Origin: Pachyseris speciosa
Lineage: Eukaryota; Cnidaria; Anthozoa; Scleractinia; Pachyseridae
NCBI GenBank assembly: GCA_016490735.1
Contig: JAEMWC010000611.1
Coordinates: 197,501 to 261,500, forward strand
Direction of reading: 5' to 3'
DNA length: 64,000 bases
Within the stretch, counting starts at the first letter, position 1; every line of letters starts with the position of its first letter. Below the pieces are notes generated by a model that saw nothing but the letters and a program-made list of their open reading frames with translations, did not search any database and was not told the DNA's origin. Below, one piece after another: positions 57,345 to 64,000 of this stretch. The translations under genes and the position numbers were made by a program.

Positions 57345-57600
57345 AACAAGAAATAACACACCCATGTTACAGTTGTTGGTGAAAGCGAGGCTGGGGGTGA
57401 CCTTGCTTTGATACAAACCTACCTACTTTTCTTATGTAAATCATGTTTTTCTTATGCTAGCTAGTGTTTAATCAGCATAATTTCCATAAGAAAAGCAATT
57501 AGGTTTGTATCAAAACAAGGTCACCCCTAGCCTCGCATTCAATCAAAGGCCAGGTTACTGAGCAAAGAACTGTAAAATGGTCTATTTTAGTAGCGAATTT
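57345..57600. mobile_element. Palindromic MITE, copy 2
   Basis: Same family as 56299-56541: arms with GCGAGGCTGGGGGTGACCTT and inverted AAGGTCACCCCTAGCCTCGC, and CTGTAAAATGGTCTATT at the right. Confidence 0.7.
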
Positions 57601-57639
57601 AGGAGAAATGAAGACTCGAGGCGCATTAAATTTCGCGAT

Positions 57640-58119
57640 TTTGTCAATTCTTTCATATTGCAAAGACTCGTAAGGACCGGTTAGTTTACAAGACACCGTC
57701 TTTATTTACTACTCTAGCGGTCTAGTCTGGCAACAAAAATAAAACATACCACTTTCAACTTAAAATGGGATGAATGTAAACCCTACGCAAAAGCTTACCA
57801 CAGCAAAAGCATGACTCTCTTATGAGCAACTGGTATATAGCATGTGACTTGCCGAATACAGCAGCTGCAAATTTTATATTGTTCAGTGTATCTTAATATT
57901 AAATCAGTTTTGCGAGGTTTTGAAATCGCGAAAATGGAAAAACTATTTTAAAGGACAAGGTATTTCAAACAAAGAATCAAAGTGGCTATGAGCCACTGAA
58001 CTCGAAAAATGAGTTATAAACCACACACGGATATATGGTTTTGATACCTTGTTAGAAAAACGTCACTGAAAGCTCCAAAAGAGAAGCGTGACACTTGCGT
58101 CACATTTTACGCGTGATTA
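57640..58119. other. No gene recognised
   Basis: AT-rich. A segment at 57979-58028 (AAAGTGGCTATGAGCCACTG, then TAAACCAC) is shared with 48265-48312 inside the CACTA-like element. Confidence 0.4.
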
Positions 58120-58940
58120 CCGTATTTCCTCGAACAAGCGCCCGGGCGCCTATTTTAAATTTCGGCTAAAAAGGAGGGCGCTTCATCGAGGGTGGTGCTT
58201 ATAGTATAGAATAGTAACTTTATTTTGGACCATGCACATAAAAGAACTTTACAAGCACATTGACATAGAAATAGCTTACAGTGACTGAACGGAGCATAAA
58301 CTGTTCTCCTACATGTACTGATGGCAGTGTAATTGAAGTTTAAAAGATTACAAATAAAGGGACAATAGAAACAGGTTCTCCTTGTATCTCTACTATTAAA
58401 GAAAGTGAGGGGGAGGGGAAGGGGGGCGCTTATTCGGGAAGGGAGCTTATTTGGCATTTTGGCCGGAGGAAGGGGAAGGGGGGGGGGAGGGGTGAGTGCT
58501 TATTCAGGGAAGGGCGTTTATTAGAGCACAGGCAGCACAAGCGTACTATGTGTGGAATCGGGGTTCGAAGGTCATTGGTAAAAATTTCTAATAGCTACGC
58601 GTATTTCGAAGAAATAAAAGCAAATCGTCTTCGATATTAATCGTTTCGTTTGTCTAGCTGTAATAAATATCTTTTTAGTAAGCTAAAGGTGATATTATTT
58701 GCTTAATTACGCGCAATTTGGACATTTGTGACTAGAATATAAGGATTCGTGTGCGCCATATGTTACATCGACGCGAGCATCGAGAAAATAATCATGATCA
58801 CTCAAAATAAAACCTGTAGAGCCTGTAAAAGCTCATAACGAACCCTCACCTCGCGAAGGCATTAAATTCCAAACAAATCAGTACGCTTGGTCTGCCTGTG
58901 ATTAGAGCGTGGGCGCTTATTCGAGGACATACGTTCAGTG
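58120..58940. mobile_element. Non-autonomous TIR element with CCTCGAAYAAGCGCCC ends
   Basis: Left: CCGTATTTCCTCGAACAAGC. Right, inverted: ACGTATGTCCTCGAATAAGC, both followed by GCCC. G-rich tracts with repeated GCGCTTATTC units lie at 58410-58530. This resembles pogo/Tc1-type short elements of animals, but the superfamily is not certain. Confidence 0.5.
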
Positions 58941-59667
58941 ATTTAAGTCTTGGTACGGTCAAATTTAAGTGCAACAGCCCTCTTCTCTTCTATTCAGTTT
59001 ATCCCAGACAAAATCATCAAAAGTAAGGGGAGTTCCTCCTCTTCTCTATATCTTTTGTTAGTCTTGTGGTATGTTGATATAATTTGCTTTTTCATTTGGC
59101 CGTTTCCATGATCGTAATTTGGGTTTTACAGTTTCACGATTAGAACCTTTAGTTTATTACCAGTATGCGTAACATATGACAAGCGTTATGCATAGGTCAG
59201 CTGATGTACAAAACATTTAACAGGAATCGAAAGAAAGAAGGAACGAAATGAGCCTCACACCTGGCATAGCCATTGTCCGAGTTTGCACACTAATACAGCA
59301 CAAAAAGATCAAATCTATACCTTTTTGTCATATCTTTGGCATTCTTCTAAAGGAGATGATTTAATTAAAGGGAAGGAATCACGGTGTCGCGCATGTGCAC
59401 GCCATGATGAATGTCAATTCAAGTCCATTGTTTATAAGCCAATCGGAAGCGACGTTGTAACTCCCATGAGAAATTTACCCGTTAAATTTTATCAGTGCGA
59501 ATGAAATATTATCAGTGCTCGCTGAAATTTATAACTTCACAAGCAAACAAAATAAGATATAATAGCGCATATCAGCTGCTGGAATCGACCGTTTCTCCTC
59601 GCTCATTAGCGAGTATTTTATCAACGATTTCTTAGAAATATCATCGACCCGCATTGACTCATCGCAC
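58941..59667. other. No gene recognised
   Basis: AT-rich. One 73-codon frame at 59283-59504 with several cysteines (SRCRACARHDECQ) has no family I recognise. Confidence 0.35.
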
Positions 59668-59677
59668 CGTCTGCGTT

Positions 59678-60019
59678 AGCCTCCTTCGCAGACGTCTTTG
59701 GGCTCGTCACGCGTTCCTTGCCCACCAACGTCTGCTGAACTAAACTACCACTTCCGTTCGCGGCGGTTAGCCAATCATAGTTCGTTTTCCAATTTATGGA
59801 AAGTAGGACTTCGACCCCTGGATTATTTTCACAGACGATGCACGTTAATCGGGTGTCGATTTTCATTCTTACGCAGCTCGTTATTGGTTTCTTCAAAACA
59901 AAGGCTAACCGCCGACGAACGGAAGTGGCAGTTCAGTTCAGCAGACGTTCGCCGAACGTCTGCTGAACTGAACTGCCAGGAACGCGTGACAGGCCCAAAG
60001 ACGTCTGCGAAGGAGGCTA
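59678..60019. mobile_element. Mutator-like MITE with 10 bp target duplication
   Basis: The inverted ends AGCCTCCTTCGCAGACGTCT are followed by CTTTGGGC and a CACGCGTTCC block. CGTCTGCGTT occurs at both edges (59668-59677 and 60020-60029), a long direct duplication as made by Mutator-like transposases (8-10 bp). The centre right carries a second palindrome around AACGTCTGCTGAACTGAACT. No coding sequence. Confidence 0.6.
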
Positions 60020-60029
60020 CGTCTGCGTT

Positions 60030-60638
60030 CCATTCTTGTTCAAAGAAACAATTTATGCAAATAATATTTTTCAGACGAAATGAAATCGGCAATTTCCATT
60101 CATGTTTGCAATGAATGTAGCCGCAAAAGCAGAGACGAAAACACATCTAACTTCTCCCGGGATTCTGCTACGTTGAAATCTCATGCGAAAGCAGTTTCCG
60201 AGAGCCACACACGACTTTTAGATCCACACTAGACTGATCTGCTGAGTTTCTCTACCTCAAGCGTCTCTAGAGAACGCCCAGTCGCCGGTCTTCCACGACG
60301 TCGCTTTCCAGGTTCAATTTATCAAATGAGTTTTTCGTCATTTACCCCCTTTTCTCGATACACTAAAACATCACCATATACTGTAGTGGCCATAGGTCAC
60401 AATTAGCGCGACCAGAACGACGGATGGCCAAATACAATGGAAAAACTCAAAAGATTGATGCCGATTATGGCCAAGCGAGTAAAGGATTTATTCAAAATGC
60501 AGTCGCGGCGCACATGAGCAGGAGCGCGATACCCTCTCTTTAAGATTCTTTAAAGTAATAACAAAAACAGTGACAACGAGAAACCAATGAACATGAGCAT
60601 AAATTTTCGTGATATAACGGTATCATTTTATGCAATAA
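60030..60638. other. No gene recognised
   Basis: AT-rich, short frames only, no repeat ends found. Confidence 0.4.
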
Positions 60639-61074
60639 CTAGCTAGTAGTATACTAAAGATGTTTTACTCCATTTCTTTGCGGTGGAATCTCATTGATTT
60701 GCGGTGGAATGTATTAACGTCGATGACATCATAGGGTATCATCTTGATCTCATGAATAAAATGAGCAGGAATCTCATTAACGCGAGGAGGAATACATTAA
60801 CGACATCTCAGGAAGAGTCACGAACAATATAACCTAAATGTGGGACCTCAGGCCTCACACGTGTACGGTCACGATACTAGTGCACAGACACAAAGAGGGT
60901 CAGATGATAATCCACGCGTTTACCATCACCTTAACCCCACGCGTGTACCGTCATTCAATGGATACAATAGGCTTGCCCAAACGTGCCCACTTTTACTTAA
61001 CAAGGATTGGCTTATTGAAAACTATATTATGCTTTCAAAATAATAATAATAATAACAACAACAACAACAACAAC

Positions 61075-61110
<36 letters not shown>

Positions 61111-61277
61111 CCCCCAGTTGGCTATTTACAGGGATGGCCGAGGAGTTGAACCAGGGACTTCCCAGATCAAGATGATACCCTATGATGTCATCGACGTTAA
61201 TATGTTCCATCGCAAATTAATGATATTCCACCGCAAAAAACGGAGTAAAACATCCCTACAATACTACCCAAGCTAAT
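60639..61277. mobile_element. TIR element enclosing an (AAT)n/(AAC)n microsatellite
   Basis: About 115 bp arms: AGATGTTTTACTCC...GCGGTGGAAT...GACATCATAGGGTATCATC at the left (60639-60752) return inverted at 61157-61277. The inside holds a microsatellite of AAT and AAC triplets at about 61037-61110. Non-coding. Confidence 0.7.
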
Positions 61278-61559
61278 TAGGGCATTTCTCTTTGTAGAAA
61301 TGGTACTATAGTTGATTGCATAGCGATGTGGTGAATCCCCTAATGACGGCATTGGAACCGAGCAAAAGCGAAAGTCATCATGAACGTGGAAAACGTTTCT
61401 TCTTTTTGCAAAGACTGCAGCAGCACAGCAATATTTTTTCGAGGGTTGCTTATAGTGTTACATGCTTCGTAACATCCTATGTGGTCCTACCTAGAATGAA
61501 ACCATTAAACACTTACAATATTTAAAAAATTGGAGGCCAGTTTCCTTACTCAGTAATGA

Positions 61560-63214
61560 CTTGAAATACAAACGCCATTGCACTCAGAATGGAGAAAGTT
61601 CTCCCTGAAATTATTAATGAAAGCCAGCAGACTGGTTATGTCAAAGGTAGGTACAAAGGAGAAAGTATTTGAACGATTTTCTTGTTTTTCTTGATTTTGA
61701 AAAAGCATTCGACTCTATTGAATGGAATTATCTCCAAAAGTGCCTGGAAGGTTTCAACTTTGGCCCACAGTTAAGGGAATGGATTAGGGTAATTCACAGC
61801 AATATTTGTAGTTGCCTTTTTGAAGAACGAACACGCCACTAGGCACTTCAATTTGAGTAGAGGAGTCAGGCAACGTTGTCCTCTGTCAGGCATTTTGTTT
61901 GTCATTCGGATAGAAATTCTGGGTAATGCCATAAAAAGCTCAAGAGAAATAAAAGGTGTTAAAATTGATGAAAGAAATACGTTGAAGCTCTCTCAAAACG
62001 CAGATGACACCACAACCTCTCTTGAAGATATGGAATCTCTAAACAAACTTTTCAGTTTGCTTTCCCAGTTCGAAAGTTGTTCTGGATTAAAAATAAGCCA
62101 GTCGAAATCAGAATTGCTGTGGTTAGGATCTCTACGCCATCGGAAGGACACTTTTCAAAGCTTAAGAATGAGTGAAGAACCAATCTATGCGCTAGGGGTC
62201 TAATTCTCCTATGACGAAAAACTCGCAGCCAAAAAGATTGTTTTGGATCGACTAAATTTTTAAAGAAAACTCTTGAATATTTGGTCAACAAGAGACATGT
62301 CAGTACGCGGCCGAATTCACATAGTGAAATCTATGGCAATTTCGAAGCTAAGTTTTGTCTGTAGTGTGTTGAGCACACCAACCTCTTTCGTAGCTGAAGT
62401 CTAATAAACTAGTCTTTGATTTTATATGGAATAAAAATCCCGGCCGAAGGTTATAAAATCCACCTTGATAAAAGACAAGAAAAACGGAGGCCTAAATACA
62501 GGGGCACCCAACGAGCAAAATCAACCAAAAGCTATAGAAAGGCATTTTTGGGTGCCTTATGGTGTTTGAAGACTGTTTAAAGTGATGTTTTCATAAGCTA
62601 GAAGAAATTCATCTGTTCGGATTCCCTAGCTGAAATTTTAATTGCCCGAAAATTTTAGGGAACGAAATCTTCCTTTGAGAAAATGCAAGCTGAAATGAAC
62701 TTTCCACGAACTTTCTAGAGAACTATTTTCTTTCCGAAAATGCTAGCTGACCTTTTTGACTCTCAAAAACAGCAATTACAACCTTTTCGAAAACTTCAGG
62801 GACTATGATTTCCCAATTTCGAATCTTTTAGGCCACGTTTTAGTAACGAAAATCCGAGTGCACTCTTTAATCGACGCCGAAAGTGCAAGGCGAATTACCA
62901 TCCACCGAACAGATATCTACCGAAACTTATCGTTGGGTGTCCCTGTAAATATGATAGACTTTACTTTGTTTGATAAAGCATTCAAAATATGTTGGGTACG
63001 ACGTTTCTGCTCAGAAGGTAATCAACCGTGGAAGATCATTCCTTCACGTCCGCTCTCTAATGTTGGTGAAACTTTTCTGTTTTATTGTAATTATCACGCT
63101 GAATATTTGACCCTAAAAGCAAAAATTCCATCTTTTCATAGAGAATTAAGAATTGGCCAAATTCTTAAATTAACACCTGATTACAATGTTATTGTTTGTA
63201 CAGCTGTTTTGTAG
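61560..63214 (+). mobile_element. Second LINE fragment (L1/Tx1-like reverse transcriptase and C-terminus)
   Basis: The RT region includes ESQQTGYVKGRYKGE, a RGVRQRCPLSGILF block and QNADDTT in place of YADD. Later come IWSTRDMSVRGRIHIVKSMA and, after a nested insertion, NMIDFTLFDKAFKICWVRRF and WKIIPSRPL. It is 5'-truncated with many stops. The blocks align one by one with those of the LINE at 4-8 kb, so it is the same clade. Confidence 0.8.
62499..62945. mobile_element. TIR element nested in the second LINE (6 bp duplication)
   Basis: The ends are CAGGGGCACCCAACGA and, inverted, CAGGGACACCCAACGA. TAAATA occurs at both edges (62493-62498 and 62946-62951). Removing the insert restores the LINE frame (GGL/NMIDF). 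Non-coding; superfamily left open. Confidence 0.75.
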
Positions 63215-63224
63215 TTGTAGTCCG

Positions 63225-63895
63225 GTGAGGGTAAAAGACGGAATGAGTTTGCGGAATGGCATGTGGCATGACTTGCGGAATCGCATAATTATGCGGAATG
63301 TAATGTCTGCAAAACGGTGCGAAAAAATTAATTCAACTGAAGGAGTTAATTATTCAACAGCCAAACGAAAGCTATGTAGCTGCCGATCTCGGTCACAACT
63401 ACTCTCAGTACTCTCCACCGGGATTGCTTTCGTATAAACATGAACTCTTGAGGTGATTAAATTTGCCTTGAGTTTTGCTTTCATAGGATTAGCCTGTTCG
63501 CGAATGATATTTGCAGCATGTTTGGGAAGCTATGCACGAAAGAATCGTTCGGCTGCGAGACAATCGAGCTTTTGCCATCTTGTCAATTTCACAGTGTAGG
63601 TCAAACTCTTTTGACAGTTTTGAAATGGATTTAATAAACAAAATTTTATTTTTCCGAGGTCGATTGGAAGAGATTTAGGAACGGAGCCTCGTAGAGGCTT
63701 ATTCAAGTTGTGGTTTTCAGAGTTTTACAAGAGTCTCAAATCGGTCGAGCTGCTTTTGTTGTTATGATACGAATAACTGAACTCTCGAAGACCGAGCGAC
63801 AAACGAGGAAAATATTATAATCAGTTCGAACTGACTAATCCTATAAACGCAAACTCAAGACAAATCACTTCAAGCGGGTTCATTTGCAAACTGAT
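63225..63895. repeat. Single arm of the dispersed foldback repeat
   Basis: Closely related to 42805-43450: shared GAGGGTAAAAGACGGAATGA, GCATAATTATGCGGAATGTA and AGCTGCCGATCTCGGTCACA blocks. Only one orientation is visible; a second arm might lie beyond 64000. Confidence 0.7.
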
Positions 63896-64000
63896 ATACT
63901 TATGTGTTTGCATGGTTCCATGCATAAGTATATTGTTCTACGGCTTTCACGGCTTCGAAGGTGTTAACATATATTTCTAATTCCCGTCCAGGGAATTTAG

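Noticed and set aside
60838..61149. Frame with a poly-Asn run
   Set aside because: The run is an AAT/AAC microsatellite inside a TIR element.

Overview
This is eukaryotic, AT-rich, repeat-dense DNA, most likely from a cnidarian such as a stony coral or sea anemone. The host assignment is an inference from the mix of elements and the style of the gene; nothing in the window names the species. There are no bacterial features.

The only clear host gene is a guanylate-binding protein (GBP, dynamin-like interferon-type large GTPase) on the minus strand. I can place seven exons with matching splice sites and phases, from about 56.1 kb down to 12.9 kb. The first exon(s) and the 3' end were not found. 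Its coding exons total about 1.4 kb. The introns hold nearly everything else in the middle of the window, because they have been filled by mobile elements.

Layout. 1-1.86 kb: no recognisable gene. 1.88-8.76 kb: a degenerate L1/Tx1-like LINE with ORF1 and ORF2, broken by a probable solo LTR. 8.8-12.7 kb: short TIR elements, including two PIF/Harbinger-type elements with TAA target duplications, one of which carries a gene-like ORF. 12.9-15.05 kb: GBP 3'-side exons, with a foldback element and a MITE in the intron between them. 15.69-32.08 kb: a 16.4 kb integrated Polinton/Maverick (adintovirus-like) element. It has 260 bp terminal inverted repeats that end in hairpins, a protein-primed DNA polymerase B, a retroviral-type integrase, an adenain-like protease, a capsid module, a PLA2-domain protein, a fibre-like repeat protein and several small proteins. 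Most of its genes carry frameshifts or stops, so it is an old, defective copy. 32.5-37.6 kb: three GBP exons plus a piggyBac-like element and a Ty3/gypsy remnant. 38.1-50.3 kb: a hAT-like MITE, then a probable 11.4 kb CACTA/EnSpm-like element with palindromic subterminal repeats. Two Penelope-like elements with hammerhead-ribozyme motifs and two TIR/foldback elements are nested inside it. 51.5-54.5 kb: a Harbinger-type element and unidentified ORFs. 55.1-56.1 kb: the GBP P-loop exon and the exon before it. 56.3-64 kb: palindromic MITEs, a Mutator-like element with a 10 bp target duplication, a second LINE fragment carrying a nested TIR element, and one arm of a dispersed foldback repeat.

The main point of interest is the viral element inside an intron of an immune-type GTPase. 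Its late genes form a tightly packed minus-strand block with overlapping stop/start codons. A fibre-like gene and a small membrane protein lie on the opposite strand.
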